Shown here piece by piece: positions 34,337 through 44,103 of a stretch of 64,000 bases of DNA. Under the pieces are notes generated by a model. That model had not been told where the DNA came from. It did no database searches and was given only the letters and a program-made list of their open reading frames with translations. A program made the position numbers and the translations under genes. This stretch comes from CAIYOL01 sp964494805 (GTDB lineage: Bacteria > Planctomycetota > Phycisphaerae > Sedimentisphaerales > Anaerobacaceae). Every line of letters begins with the position of its first letter. Position 1 is the stretch's first letter. The stretch is from positions 310,001-374,000 of the forward strand of contig CAZBST010000001.1 in NCBI GenBank assembly GCA_964494805.1, read 5' to 3'.

Positions 34337-34596
34337 TATTAACTCCTCAAACAATCTGATGGTTTATAATTTGCTTGTTTTTTCCCATTTTTCAGGGCCC
34401 ATATTCTATTGTCATAAATTTTATGCTGATATTGGATTAAAATCAACAAGAAAATTAGGGTCGCGGAGGATTGGTAAGGAAGATTAAAAATCAAAATGCA
34501 AATTGCAAAACTGTGGAGCCGCTGCGCGGGGGCTTTTAAACATTTATGGCTTTTACTGCCGCGTTCGCTGATTTTGAGGTGTTCAGCCGGGCAGAT
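34337..34596 (+). repeat. AT-rich gap with repeat copy 7
   Basis: Here AGATTAAAAATCAAAATGC and GGGGGCTTTTAAACATTTAT match modules at 22.56, 34.02 and 27.37 kb. No gene is seen. Confidence 0.5.
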
Positions 34597-36087
34597 TTAT
34601 TCACTTATTTTCAGCAGTCTAATGTTGTCGAGCCAAGCACAGTCGCTGCCGGAGCTGCTGCTGCCGTCTTTGAAATATTTCCATTTAAAGGTATGGACGC
34701 CAGCGGGGAAGTTAAAACTTATCTCACTCCAGTCTAATTCACCGGACAACCCGCCGATTATCTTAGAGTCTTCATCAATATAAAAATTAAGACCGTCAAA
34801 GCCTTCTTCACTAGAGACCTTGTAATAAAAACTGATGATTTCGCAGTCGCCGGTGTCGATAGTGAATTCGATGGAGCTTGACTGGCTGTCCGAGATTGCT
34901 CCAGATTTGGCTGAATATACTCCTTGATACACATTCGAATCCGAAATAATCGTCCAGTTGGCGTCTCCTGTCAGTACCCAGGGCAGAGCGGAGAAATCGC
35001 CGGTTTCGAAATCATCGCCGAGTCTCGGATAATCGGTAGCGACCCGCGAACGCAGCCAGCTTTTGTGGAGTTGATTGAGGTCATTAAAATCGATACGGCC
35101 GTCGGTGTACCAGTCGACCGTCGAACAGAGCTCGCCAGAAGGGCAGTTTGGTTCCAGCCAGAACTTTGCCAGCATAGCGAATTCCTGAAACCCCACAGGT
35201 ACCTGCCACGACAATATCGGATAGCCCTTCATTTTCCAGAGTTCTTCAGTTCCGTTGTCTGCTTCTGCGAAGAAGTCCCAGCCGACGAAGCTGCTTTGCT
35301 GCCGCATTTGCGCATCGGTAAGCTCTATCCCGATACCATTATTCGGCCCACCTCCGTCACTCAGGCGGAGGTAATAACAATTTTGAATGTAGGTTGGGAA
35401 ATATGCGTAACCTGCAAAGCCGCCGACGGCGCTTCCGCCGCTGATATGGCCCGAGGCGTAGCAATTTAAGGCGGTGCTATAACATATTCCAATCAGGCCT
35501 CCGATATACTGACCTGGGGTGTTTACGTCAACATCGGCGTAGCAATTCTGAATAAGAGAGCCATTTCGACCAATGAGACCTCCTATATATTCAGAAGCGC
35601 TGCCGCTTGTGATAGTACCTTGCGCAAAACACTGCTTTATTGTACCGGCGTTTGTGCCAACCAATGCGCCGACGCTCTGGGAAGAGGTGCCTGCGGTGAT
35701 AGTCAGATTTTCGATGCCGAGGTCTTTCAGGACGGCGCTGCTGTCTAAGTAACCGAACAGGCCGAGGTTGTCTGTACTGGCGCCGGAGGTATCGATTGTG
35801 AGATTGGTGATTTTATTTGTGTTGCCGTCGAAAACTCCTGTAAAGGCCGTGGTGAAGTATGGAATGACCGCATCGATATATGTAATTCCTGTCAGGTCGA
35901 TATCGGCCATTAATTTGAAACAGGAATCGTAATACGTGGTATTTGCTCCGACAACATTAAGGTCGTTGGCATTCCAAATCTGGTATGGGTCGTCTGAGGT
36001 GCCGCTTCCGTCCCAGGGGGCTGCATTGGCCGAGGTAAGTGCAAACAATACGGCAATGATAATAATGGTAAAGTGGTGAATTTTCAT
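34597..36087 (-). CDS. secreted GLUG-repeat / dockerin-like surface protein
   Basis: The protein (about 496 residues) has a signal peptide (about 1-22, ending SANA) and a beta-helix-like region of GLUG-type repeats (GLFGYLDSSAVLKD, GALVGTNAGTIKQC, GGLIGRNGSLIQNC). A dockerin-like segment with the pattern FAMLAKFWLEPNC and LNQLHKSWL follows, and the C-terminus is a jellyroll-like domain (FETGDFSALPWVLTGDANW). The ATG at 36087 follows GGAGGCAGAAAG. It shares its general design with the larger protein at 27.7 kb. Likely a secreted adhesive or glycan-binding protein; no enzymatic motif is seen. Confidence 0.72.
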   Translation of the reverse strand: MKIHHFTIIIIAVLFALTSANAAPWDGSGTSDDPYQIWNANDLNVVGANTTYYDSCFKLMADIDLTGITYIDAVIPYFTTAFTGVFDGNTNKITNLTIDTSGASTDNLGLFGYLDSSAVLKDLGIENLTITAGTSSQSVGALVGTNAGTIKQCFAQGTITSGSASEYIGGLIGRNGSLIQNCYADVDVNTPGQYIGGLIGICYSTALNCYASGHISGGSAVGGFAGYAYFPTYIQNCYYLRLSDGGGPNNGIGIELTDAQMRQQSSFVGWDFFAEADNGTEELWKMKGYPILSWQVPVGFQEFAMLAKFWLEPNCPSGELCSTVDWYTDGRIDFNDLNQLHKSWLRSRVATDYPRLGDDFETGDFSALPWVLTGDANWTIISDSNVYQGVYSAKSGAISDSQSSSIEFTIDTGDCEIISFYYKVSSEEGFDGLNFYIDEDSKIIGGLSGELDWSEISFNFPAGVHTFKWKYFKDGSSSSGSDCAWLDNIRLLKISE

Positions 36088-36479
36088 CTTTCTGCCTCCT
36101 GACATAGACCCTTAAAATATAATGTAATTAAAAGGATATATTATGAAGTTGTTTTTGTCAACCAATAATCTCAAGATTGAAATTGGGTTTGCATTGTGTT
36201 CGTTTCATTTTTTTGTTCATTTTGGTTGATTTTCCCGCTCAAGCGTGCTTAGGGCATAAACCACGGGGGCTTTTACCCCAAGTTGCTGATGCCGCCGGAG
36301 GCGGAGAGCAGAAGGCAGCACAAGCAAGATAAATATTACTCGCGGAATTTAGGTGTGGAGGCAATTTTAGATTTATGATTTGTGGTGCTTATTTCCGAAG
36401 AAATAAGTGTGGTGGCCTCAGATTTATCAGATATTTGTTGAGGTAAGCTATAAGTCATCAAAGAATATAGGGTGTTTAT
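36088..36479 (+). repeat. intergenic gap with repeat copy 8
   Basis: CCGCTCAAGCGTGCTTAGG, CACGGGGGCTTTTACCCCAA with GTTGCTGATGCCGCCGGAGG, and GCAGAAGGCAGCACAAGCAA (about 36232-36330) are all family modules. The rest is AT-rich; the minus-strand promoter of the surface-protein gene is probably at its left end. Confidence 0.5.
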
Positions 36480-36866
36480 ATGTTTTCTGAACCAAAAACA
36501 AGGGACATCTCGATTATTATTTTATGTTTTACAATTTTTATTGTGGGTTGTAAAAAGAGAAGAGATGAACAAATGCAGAATATAAACAAAGAAATAATTC
36601 TAAAGATATCAGTTTCGCAATCAGGCAAGGTTTTTGTAAATAACAGTGAATCGTCATTGCAAGACATCGAAAAACGCCTTTTGGAAATTAAAGATCGAAA
36701 TGGTGTTGTGTGGTATTATCGTGAGAATCCACAAGAAGAACCGACGGGTATTGCGATGGAGATTATTGAGTTGATAGTGAAGTATAAAGTGCCTATTAGC
36801 TTATCTAGCGAACCGGACTTCTCAGATATAATCGATGAGCACGGAGCTTCGCATCCCAGAAAATAA
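36480..36866 (+). CDS. lipoprotein with ExbD/TolR-like periplasmic domain
   Basis: The 128-residue protein begins with a signal ending in a lipobox (FIVGC, Cys24). The remaining 100 residues resemble the periplasmic ExbD/TolR domain: an ISVSQSGKVFVNN strand, then a helix SLQDIEKRLLEIKD and a strand VPISLSSEPDFSD. True ExbD has a transmembrane anchor with a functional Asp and an ExbB partner; neither is present. It may be a soluble domain reused on a lipid anchor. No operon partner is visible. Confidence 0.5.
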   Translation: MFSEPKTRDISIIILCFTIFIVGCKKRRDEQMQNINKEIILKISVSQSGKVFVNNSESSLQDIEKRLLEIKDRNGVVWYYRENPQEEPTGIAMEIIELIVKYKVPISLSSEPDFSDIIDEHGASHPRK

Positions 36867-37059
36867 GGATTAATAAAAGAGGGTATTCTGCTTTAAGCTT
36901 AATCCATAATTTATAGAAAACCACCGAAACCATATTTGAAGGCATACTCTCACCCGAAGAATTTGTAGCCTTGACCCTATATTCTAATTTGTAGGCGAGG
37001 AGATGAGCAAAAATACGATATTACCCGCTGGTTTTGCGTGCCTGTCAGAGTCACAAGAT

Positions 37060-39024
37060 TTATTTTCTCGGGAGCCAGATTTTCATAGTACCGGCGCCGC
37101 GGTTGGACCAGGCGTAGTATGGAATGGCGGTGAGTTTCAACAGGCCGTGGTCATTTCGGAAAGGGACGCCGCCTGTGATTACATTGACGCCGTTGAGCAA
37201 ATCGTTTCGTTTTTCCACCTTCAACGCGGCATTATCAGGCAGAATGAAGCTGTCTAATTTATTGTCGTTATCTATGCCCTCGAGGCAATAGACAATTGGG
37301 CCGTATTCGAGGGCGGCTTTGCCGCGGTCGTCCTGAACCTCTTCGCGGGCGGTGACGTGGCGAATAGTCATAGGCAGCTTTATAGTAACTGTATCAGCCG
37401 CTTTCCATTTTCGGGTAATAGCCGCGTAGCCGAGATGTGTGGTGTAGTTGATTTCTTCGCCATTTACTTTGATAACGGGTTTATCGCTTACAGTATCGGT
37501 ATAAGAATACAAGCCGCCCGGCAGAGGCGTATTTTGCGCCCAGCCGGGGATGCGGAGCTTCAGGGTGAATTCCTCCGCTTTTTCGGGGCTGATTATTATA
37601 TTAACATCACCCTGCCAGGGGTAATCGGTCTGCTGTTGGATAGTTACGGGCGCATTATTCACGGTCACTTTCGCCTTGTTAGACAAGTAAAGATTAACAA
37701 ACAATGTATCTTTCTGTTGGGCGTAAATCAGGCCGGGCAGAGAAGGGATAAAGCGGACGAGATTTGTCGGGCAGCAGGAGCAGTCGAACCAGCTTTGACG
37801 GGTTCGAGAACCACGGTTGAATATAAATTTGCCGTCCGCTTCGAGCGGGTTTACGTAAAAGAAGCTTTTTCCATCGAGCGATATTCCCGAAATCAAGCCG
37901 TTGTATAAGCTGCGCTCCAAGCAATCGTAATACTTGGCGTCGCCGGTGAGCATAAACAGGCGATTGTTCCAATAGACGTTAGCTATCGCCGCACAGGTTT
38001 CACAATAGGCGGTCAGGTTGGGCAGCTCGTAATCGTCGCCAAGTGATTCTTGGTCGTGTCTTGCCCCGATACCGCCGGTGATATACATCTTGCGCTCTGT
38101 GAGATTGCTCCAGATACTGTTGACCGCTTTTAGATAGGCTTTGTCGCCGTAGATAGCTGCGATATCGGTCATACCGGCATACATATACAGTGCCCGGACG
38201 GCGTGGCCGACGATTTCGGTCTGCTGAGTAACGGGTAAATGGTCCTGGCTGTATGCACCGTAGAGAGAGTGTGTGTTTGGGTCGCCGCGAAGATCGAGAA
38301 AGAATTTGGCAAGTTTCAGATATTTCTCATTATGCGTAATACGATAAAGCTTGATGAGGCCGGTTTCGACAATCTGATGGCCCGGCGGTATTGTGAGTTT
38401 GCCCGGGCCGAAGGTATCGACGAGCAGGTCAGCGTTTTTGAGGGCGATGTCCAGCAGGTTGCGTTTACCTGTAGCCATATAGTGTGCATAGGCGGCTTCG
38501 AAGAGGTGGCCGCTGTTATATAGTTCGTGACTGGACGCTAAACGAGTCCAGCGAGAGCCTGTTTTCTGCACCCACCAGGCAGGCGGATTGTTGGGGTCGA
38601 TGGTAACCCAGGTCGTGAGATAGCCGTCGGATTCCTGACCGGCGGCGATGATGGCGATGACAGAATCAAGGTAGGCGTCGAGGTCTTTATCAGGGACGCT
38701 TATCAGTGAATATGAAGCGCCCTCAATAATTTTATAGACATCAGAATCGTCGAAGGGCATCTGGCCGCAGACTGTGCCCTGCTTCTGGCCTGCTGCGATG
38801 AGGAAGTTGTCCATTCGGCCTTCATCACGGCATTTCCCGAAAGCGAAGGGAATGGTAACGCTTTGGACGGTCTTGATTTTAGGCAGCCAAAAGTTGTCAG
38901 TTATCATGACTTTGCCTATATCAACCATTGAGATGGGGTAATCGTTATGTGTTTGCTGACGTCCGCAGCCGTGCAGGGGCGTTAAGAGTAAAAGAAAAAC
39001 CGAATAAACAGCAGATAATTTCAT
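37060..39024 (-). CDS. GH127-type beta-L-arabinofuranosidase lipoprotein
   Basis: The enzyme (about 654 residues) has a lipoprotein signal with lipobox LHGC (Cys20). It matches the GH127/DUF1680 fold: an alpha/alpha barrel (SHELYNSGHLFEAAYAHY), the ligand Glu and Cys in YCETCAA, and the CxCC motif SWFDCSCCPTNL. In GH127 these Cys and Glu residues bind zinc, with a Cys acting as nucleophile. Members remove beta-L-arabinofuranose from plant or microbial glycans. The ATG at 39024 gives a proper lipoprotein signal, but its ribosome site is weak; the frame opens at 39111. It stands alone on the minus strand. Confidence 0.85.
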   Translation of the reverse strand: MKLSAVYSVFLLLLTPLHGCGRQQTHNDYPISMVDIGKVMITDNFWLPKIKTVQSVTIPFAFGKCRDEGRMDNFLIAAGQKQGTVCGQMPFDDSDVYKIIEGASYSLISVPDKDLDAYLDSVIAIIAAGQESDGYLTTWVTIDPNNPPAWWVQKTGSRWTRLASSHELYNSGHLFEAAYAHYMATGKRNLLDIALKNADLLVDTFGPGKLTIPPGHQIVETGLIKLYRITHNEKYLKLAKFFLDLRGDPNTHSLYGAYSQDHLPVTQQTEIVGHAVRALYMYAGMTDIAAIYGDKAYLKAVNSIWSNLTERKMYITGGIGARHDQESLGDDYELPNLTAYCETCAAIANVYWNNRLFMLTGDAKYYDCLERSLYNGLISGISLDGKSFFYVNPLEADGKFIFNRGSRTRQSWFDCSCCPTNLVRFIPSLPGLIYAQQKDTLFVNLYLSNKAKVTVNNAPVTIQQQTDYPWQGDVNIIISPEKAEEFTLKLRIPGWAQNTPLPGGLYSYTDTVSDKPVIKVNGEEINYTTHLGYAAITRKWKAADTVTIKLPMTIRHVTAREEVQDDRGKAALEYGPIVYCLEGIDNDNKLDSFILPDNAALKVEKRNDLLNGVNVITGGVPFRNDHGLLKLTAIPYYAWSNRGAGTMKIWLPRK

Positions 39025-40125
39025 AAATTTTATCTTTAAAAGGACATTATTATATCCATAGAAACAGCGATGAAAAGTTCTTTCGGTATCTATCTCGCTT
39101 TTTTGTAGCATGGCAGCGTGAATAAATCAATAATTTATTTCAAGACAAAAGCTATGCTCTCTCGCCCTCGACTATTCAAGATAGCAATCTAAATGCGTTC
39201 TGGCGATGCAATCCCAATTTCCCCAACCTACAAATATTAAAAACCTGTTATATTTTTCTAAAAATTTTCTTGCCGGATTGTATCTCAATAAAGTATTTTA
39301 ATAACCGGCTGAGAGATAACAGCCATTAAAATTGAATCACTGAGATTCTGAACGTTTCATTGGAAACCGCAAGATTGTAATAGGAAGAAGCGTTTGGGAG
39401 GCTCGGTGCTCTCTTTTACAGGGAGCACCGCAGCTATTTTGTGCTATTCTCGCACAAGGCTGTGGTCTTCTAGTATAGTTTGTCTGCAGAGAGCACCGTT
39501 TGCTTTCGCGTTCTTCCAGGGCTCTTGCGGGCCTCCGGTGAGCGTGATTGCGGCGGTGCTCTTTATTTTGCGCCGTTGCGGAAAGGTCCAAAGAAAATGA
39601 GTTTCACACCCAAAAGAGGCCTGTTTCGGCTGACGGTAGCTGCAATAACAATTGCGATGAGCCTGTTATTTGCCAAGTCCTTTTCATTTCTCGTTGTATG
39701 CGTAGTGCTCATAACGGGCTTGGTACTTTACTGGTTGGTAAGTGGTTTTTTCGATACGGACTGAAATTATTAGGTGTTGCACGGCCTGACGGCTCGGGCG
39801 TCCTTGAGAGCTGGTGGTCGTGTGAAAGTGATTTTGACTAATTTCGAACGTTTCAAAACACGAACTTGCGCGTTTGGTACGAAAAACCGAACAAGGAAGG
39901 CCAAATAACAGTATTAAATTAAATAAATCTACGCTGGAAAGCATCTTGTTATAAGCAAGTCTAATTGCATATTTAGTTTTGCTGATGCGGGATTTTCTGA
40001 AATGATAATTAGTGTAGGATTGGTGTTTTTATGTAACCTTTTTATCGGTCGTATGTTACGTAATTAGCGGCCATTATTTTAGACACCGTAGTTATACTGA
40101 TTTTGGCTGTTTTCGCATATTGACA
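39025..40125. other. long gap before folC
   Basis: About 1.1 kb. It holds one possible small membrane-protein gene (39598-39764) and repeated GGTGCTC/GAGCACC palindromic blocks (39402-39560). Other short frames on both strands lack start signals and look random. The rest is AT-rich with nothing recognised. Confidence 0.4.
39598..39764 (+). CDS. possible small two-helix membrane protein
   Basis: The 55-residue frame has a basic start (MSFTPKRGLFRL) and two hydrophobic stretches (about 12-25 and 29-49). An AAAGAAA stretch precedes the ATG, and the frame extends further upstream without a better signal. Hydrophobic patterning is the only support; no family is recognised. Confidence 0.3.
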
Positions 40126-40154
40126 TTGACCGATGAGCATTTAAGTGTTATTAT
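40126..40154 (+). promoter_or_regulatory. promoter abutting the folC start codon
   Basis: TTGACC (40126-40131), 17-bp spacer, TATTAT (40149-40154). The expected start point, around 40161, lies 3 bases before the ATG at 40164, so the mRNA may be leaderless. Confidence 0.5.
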
Positions 40155-40163
40155 GGATTGTTT

Positions 40164-41621
40164 ATGCCAAAAGTCGTAAAAACAACCGGAAAGAAACGGG
40201 CGAAAAAACGCGCTTCAAAGACCGCTAAGGTCGAGTCCAAAAAGGCCTTTAAGAGCTATAAAGAGGCCATAAACTACCTCTATGCGCAAACAGACTACGA
40301 AAAAGAGACGGCTCTTCGGTATAATGTTACGACATTCAACCTCGACAGGATGGAAAAGCTGCTCTCCTTAGTGGGCAAGCCACACAAGAAGATCGCCACG
40401 GTCCATATAGCCGGCACAAAAGGAAAAGGCTCAACAGCAGCAATGCTGGCGAAGATGTTAGAGGCCAACGACTATGACGTTGGATTGTACACCTCGCCGC
40501 ACGTGGTGCACCTCCATGAGCGGATTGCGGTCAATTCAAAAATGGTTAGCGAACGTGAAATGCTTGGTCTGCTGAATCGCATTTATGCACCGGTTGAGAA
40601 GATGTCGAAGACGGATGCTCCTACCTTCTTTGAGATAATGACGGCACTGGCGTTTATGTATTTTGCGGATATGAAGGTAGATATAGCAATAATTGAAACC
40701 GGATTGGGCGGCCGATTAGACAGCACCAACGTGATTAGGCCAGAAGTGGTGGGCATAACCAGTTTGAGCATAGACCATCACCAACAGCTTGGCAAAACTC
40801 TTGACAGCATTGCCAAGGAGAAGGCCGGTGTTTTCAAGCGCGGCATTCCGATAGTCAGCGTTCAACAGGCGCCGGAGGCAATGAAAATTCTAAAATCGCA
40901 GGCAACAGCGGTTAAGGCGCCTCTCAGCTTTACCGGCCATGATATCGATTTCTCATATCGATTTGAAAATTCACGGGAGCACGGGCCTCATATGAGGGTC
41001 TGCCTTACAACGTCAACAAGCAGCTTCGAACACCTTCGTGTGCCGCTGCACGGCAGACATCAGGCCATCAACTGCGGTTTGGCGCTGGCTATGCTGGATA
41101 AACTTAAATCAATCGGCTACGAAATAGATGATGAAAAGGCGATTGACGGGCTTGGAAAAGTGTGGCTGGCCGGCCGAATGGAGATGATTTGTGATGACCC
41201 GAGAATTATGATTGACGGCGCTCATAATGCCGCGAGTATCCAGGCGCTGATACATGCGGTAGGTCAGAATATTACCTATGATTCTATGGTGATAATCTTC
41301 GGCTGCAACAACGACAAAGATGTTGTGGGGATGCTGGATAAATTGCAGTATGGAGCGGATAAGGTGATATTCACGCGGAGCAACTCGGCGAAAGCGATGC
41401 CGCCAGAAGATTTGGCGGATATGTACACCGAGATATGCGGCAAGATGTGCCAGAGTGCTGTCAGTCTGGGTGAAGCGATGCGACTTGCCAGAAGCGCTGT
41501 GTGTAAAGAGGATTTGATTTGCATTACGGGCAGCTTCTACCTTATCGGCGAGGCGAAGAAGTGTTTTGAGAGCCACTCGCTGGCAAACGGCCGAAAAAGT
41601 ATGGTGCCCGCTAACGCCTGA
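40164..41621 (+). CDS. folC: bifunctional folylpolyglutamate/dihydrofolate synthase
   Basis: FolC adds glutamates to folates and in many bacteria also joins dihydropteroate to glutamate, in the cytoplasm. The 485 residues include the ATP loop GTKGKGSTAAMLA, the helix IAIIETGLGGRLDSTNV, the HHQQLG segment and IMIDGAHNAASI. There is a Lys/Arg-rich extension of about 30 residues before the usual FKSYKEAINYLY start, with no internal start codon, so the extension seems genuine. No ribosome site is clear. The gene stands alone on the plus strand. Confidence 0.92.
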   Translation: MPKVVKTTGKKRAKKRASKTAKVESKKAFKSYKEAINYLYAQTDYEKETALRYNVTTFNLDRMEKLLSLVGKPHKKIATVHIAGTKGKGSTAAMLAKMLEANDYDVGLYTSPHVVHLHERIAVNSKMVSEREMLGLLNRIYAPVEKMSKTDAPTFFEIMTALAFMYFADMKVDIAIIETGLGGRLDSTNVIRPEVVGITSLSIDHHQQLGKTLDSIAKEKAGVFKRGIPIVSVQQAPEAMKILKSQATAVKAPLSFTGHDIDFSYRFENSREHGPHMRVCLTTSTSSFEHLRVPLHGRHQAINCGLALAMLDKLKSIGYEIDDEKAIDGLGKVWLAGRMEMICDDPRIMIDGAHNAASIQALIHAVGQNITYDSMVIIFGCNNDKDVVGMLDKLQYGADKVIFTRSNSAKAMPPEDLADMYTEICGKMCQSAVSLGEAMRLARSAVCKEDLICITGSFYLIGEAKKCFESHSLANGRKSMVPANA

Positions 41622-41676
41622 TTTGCTGTAGCGGCGTCCGTTATAGTTATTGTACTTCAGTTTCGTTCTCAGTCAT

Positions 41677-44067
41677 TTATTTCGGGTCTCCTACATTCTG
41701 TTGCGGAGAATAGGAAACGGAATCATCTTTGATCTGCCCATTCTTTACCACGAGTCTCATAAATGCACGATTGTTTGTCTCATCTGATTCAGCGATATTT
41801 TGGTCGGTGTCGAGAACCACAGCTATTTCATTTAAGCCCTCTTTTAGGGCGAAAGGTAATGAACTTTCGTTCCAAACATCTCCGGGTTTTATTGGCCCCG
41901 CTCCATTTGAGCCTGTCTGCGGTTTGCCGAGCAGGTTAAGGTTGTTCGCGGGGTCGCCCTGGTAGAAGTTCAGCCGAAAGGGAGGAGCTTCCTGCGAACC
42001 TTTGTTGCGAATCGCCACAGTAACGGTGTAAAGTCCGCCGGCAGGATAAGGATTGATTTTGAAATCCTCAACGGCAACATCGATTGTGCCGGTAGCTGTT
42101 TTGCTTTTATCTTCAACTTCGGCCAGCGTCCCAAAGACTTCCGGGTTTTCATACATCATCCTCAATTTTTCAATCTGTGCTTTAGTCTCGTTAAGCCGCT
42201 GTAATCGCTCATCTCTTATGGCTGCCCGCTGTTTATATTGTATGCGTGCCAAATCTAATTCATTTTTTCGTTTTTCGGCCTCGGTCCGCATTTTCTCCAA
42301 AGTATCGAACTTGGCCTGAAGCTCAACCAAAAGGTTTTCTGTATCTTTAAGATGTTTCTTCTCCTGCTCGGTTTGCGCTTCTTTTTTAAGATTTTCCACC
42401 CTGGCTTTGACCTGACTGATTTCCAGGGCACAATCATCCAGCTCTTTTTGCAGGCGGTTGAATCTTTCAATTATGGGGTGCGAGTAGCTGTTTCCTTCAA
42501 GGTCACTGATGCCCCATCTGTCACGAACTTCTCCTAACGCTCTTTCAATCGCATCCAAATCTCTTTGAAAACGGTTTCGATATTCATCGAGCACTACCAA
42601 TTTTTCAAGAATCTTCTTTTTCTTTGTGTTTATGTCTGAGGGCTGTTGTTGACTGCCTTCGATACTGTTCTTCGAACTATCCGAAGGTTCAAGAGCGAAA
42701 TCAATGACTTTTTCCTTTTCCGAGCCGAACAGTTTTGTACCGAACCCTGTATGTTTCGTTTTGTAACCTGAAGCCTCGCATTTTATGTTGTGTTCTTCGT
42801 ACCAGGTATTATAAGAGTAGAAACCGTTAGCGTCGGTAGTAGTCCAGAATAGTCCGCTGGCATATTTATCGTCACCTACTTTTGCTCCGGCAATCGGCTG
42901 GCCTGTTTTGGCATCCGTAACAGTGCCTTTGATGAGAAATTCGGGCGGCCTTGATTTTGCTTTTGCCATCGGCAGCAGGACTGCGGCGAAAATCAAAAGT
43001 ACAATCAGGCCGAGGATTCCAAGTTTTGTGGTTTTCGGTACGGGGCGGTTTAACATACGCTTAATCCTGCCTTTTAAAGCGCTTTTCGATTCCACAACTC
43101 CGATTAGGCGCAGGGACAGTACGGGGCGGTTGAACGCCAGCTTTGCAACGTCGACGAGTGTCTGCGGATACTGCTGGGCGTTGGCGCCCATAGCCACCTG
43201 AACAGCTTCGTCAACGGCCTGCTCACGAATCCTGCGGATTACGGCATTAGCCAGCCAGAGGAGGGGGTTGTAGAAATAAATAATCTGCAAAATGGTCTGG
43301 ACCAGATTTATCCACAGGTCGCCTCGCCGAATATGCGCAAGCTCGTGCAGGAGGACCGGCCTGAGGTGGCTTGAACCCAAAGTTGGAGCTAAGTTCTGCG
43401 GCACTAAAATGACAGGCCTGAGTAACCCGCATACGGCGGGGCCGGTGGTGTTAGCAGAAACCTTTAGGCCGACTTTGCCTTTGGTGCCAATTTGTCCGCA
43501 GCAAAATTGAAAGGCATCTTTCATCAATTGGGTGGGATTTTGAGCCTGTGCGACAAGGCCACGAACGAAAGTCGCCCGCTGCAGCAGCAGTAAGCCCATA
43601 GCCACAACTACAGCCGCCCAAACCATAAATACGATGCCCTGCCAAGTCAAGTGTGTCATTGATACCACAGGCAATGCAACAGCTCCGGTAACTGCCGGCT
43701 CAGCAACTGTCGGAGATATTGCTGTCGGCTGCGGCGTACTTGTTACCGCAGCAGTGCCAGTATCTATCATCTGCGGCAAATTTACAGATTTTGCAGGAGT
43801 ACTCATTCCGCTGAACTTGACAGGTGTCAGTTTGTCCCCAAACCAGGAGCCGAGACTAACTGGTGACGACAAGGTGGTCGGCAGAACCAGTTTTAGAAGC
43901 ACAATCATCCAGAGCCAATAGCGAAAGACCGCCCGCACTTTTTTTCGCAGCAGCAAATCCGCTAGGAGTAAAACCACTATTAAGATGCTGGACTGGACCA
44001 GCATCGGCAGGGCAAAATCTACAAACTTGTACCCGGCAGAATTTATTTGTTCTAAAATCGCATTCAT
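41677..44067 (-). CDS. BlaR1-like M56 metallopeptidase receptor with CARDB tail
   Basis: The multi-domain membrane protein (about 796 residues) has N-terminal membrane helices and an M56 peptidase domain with HELAH (His241-Glu242-His245) and an RRIREQAVDEAVQ segment. A further helix follows (about 365-385). Then come a carboxypeptidase-regulatory-like beta domain (GTVTDAKTGQPIAGAKVG), a long coiled coil (about 480-640, Glu/Lys/Gln-rich) and a CARDB-like domain (VTVAIRNKGSQEAPPF). It is encoded with a BlaI-type repressor. In BlaR1 systems the peptidase cleaves the repressor after ligand sensing; here no penicillin-binding domain is present, so the signal differs. The ATG at 44067 has GCGGAG upstream. 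Confidence 0.82.
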   Translation of the reverse strand: MNAILEQINSAGYKFVDFALPMLVQSSILIVVLLLADLLLRKKVRAVFRYWLWMIVLLKLVLPTTLSSPVSLGSWFGDKLTPVKFSGMSTPAKSVNLPQMIDTGTAAVTSTPQPTAISPTVAEPAVTGAVALPVVSMTHLTWQGIVFMVWAAVVVAMGLLLLQRATFVRGLVAQAQNPTQLMKDAFQFCCGQIGTKGKVGLKVSANTTGPAVCGLLRPVILVPQNLAPTLGSSHLRPVLLHELAHIRRGDLWINLVQTILQIIYFYNPLLWLANAVIRRIREQAVDEAVQVAMGANAQQYPQTLVDVAKLAFNRPVLSLRLIGVVESKSALKGRIKRMLNRPVPKTTKLGILGLIVLLIFAAVLLPMAKAKSRPPEFLIKGTVTDAKTGQPIAGAKVGDDKYASGLFWTTTDANGFYSYNTWYEEHNIKCEASGYKTKHTGFGTKLFGSEKEKVIDFALEPSDSSKNSIEGSQQQPSDINTKKKKILEKLVVLDEYRNRFQRDLDAIERALGEVRDRWGISDLEGNSYSHPIIERFNRLQKELDDCALEISQVKARVENLKKEAQTEQEKKHLKDTENLLVELQAKFDTLEKMRTEAEKRKNELDLARIQYKQRAAIRDERLQRLNETKAQIEKLRMMYENPEVFGTLAEVEDKSKTATGTIDVAVEDFKINPYPAGGLYTVTVAIRNKGSQEAPPFRLNFYQGDPANNLNLLGKPQTGSNGAGPIKPGDVWNESSLPFALKEGLNEIAVVLDTDQNIAESDETNNRAFMRLVVKNGQIKDDSVSYSPQQNVGDPK

Positions 44068-44103
44068 AATAGGTTCTCCGCTTATTAAGATATTGTTCAC
44101 CTT

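Noticed and set aside
37003..37257. 84-codon frame opposite the GH127 gene
   Set aside because: Antisense to a conserved enzyme; no independent signal.
39337..39600. Overlapping short frames on both strands before folC
   Set aside because: Built on palindromic GGTGCTC/GAGCACC blocks; no start signals.
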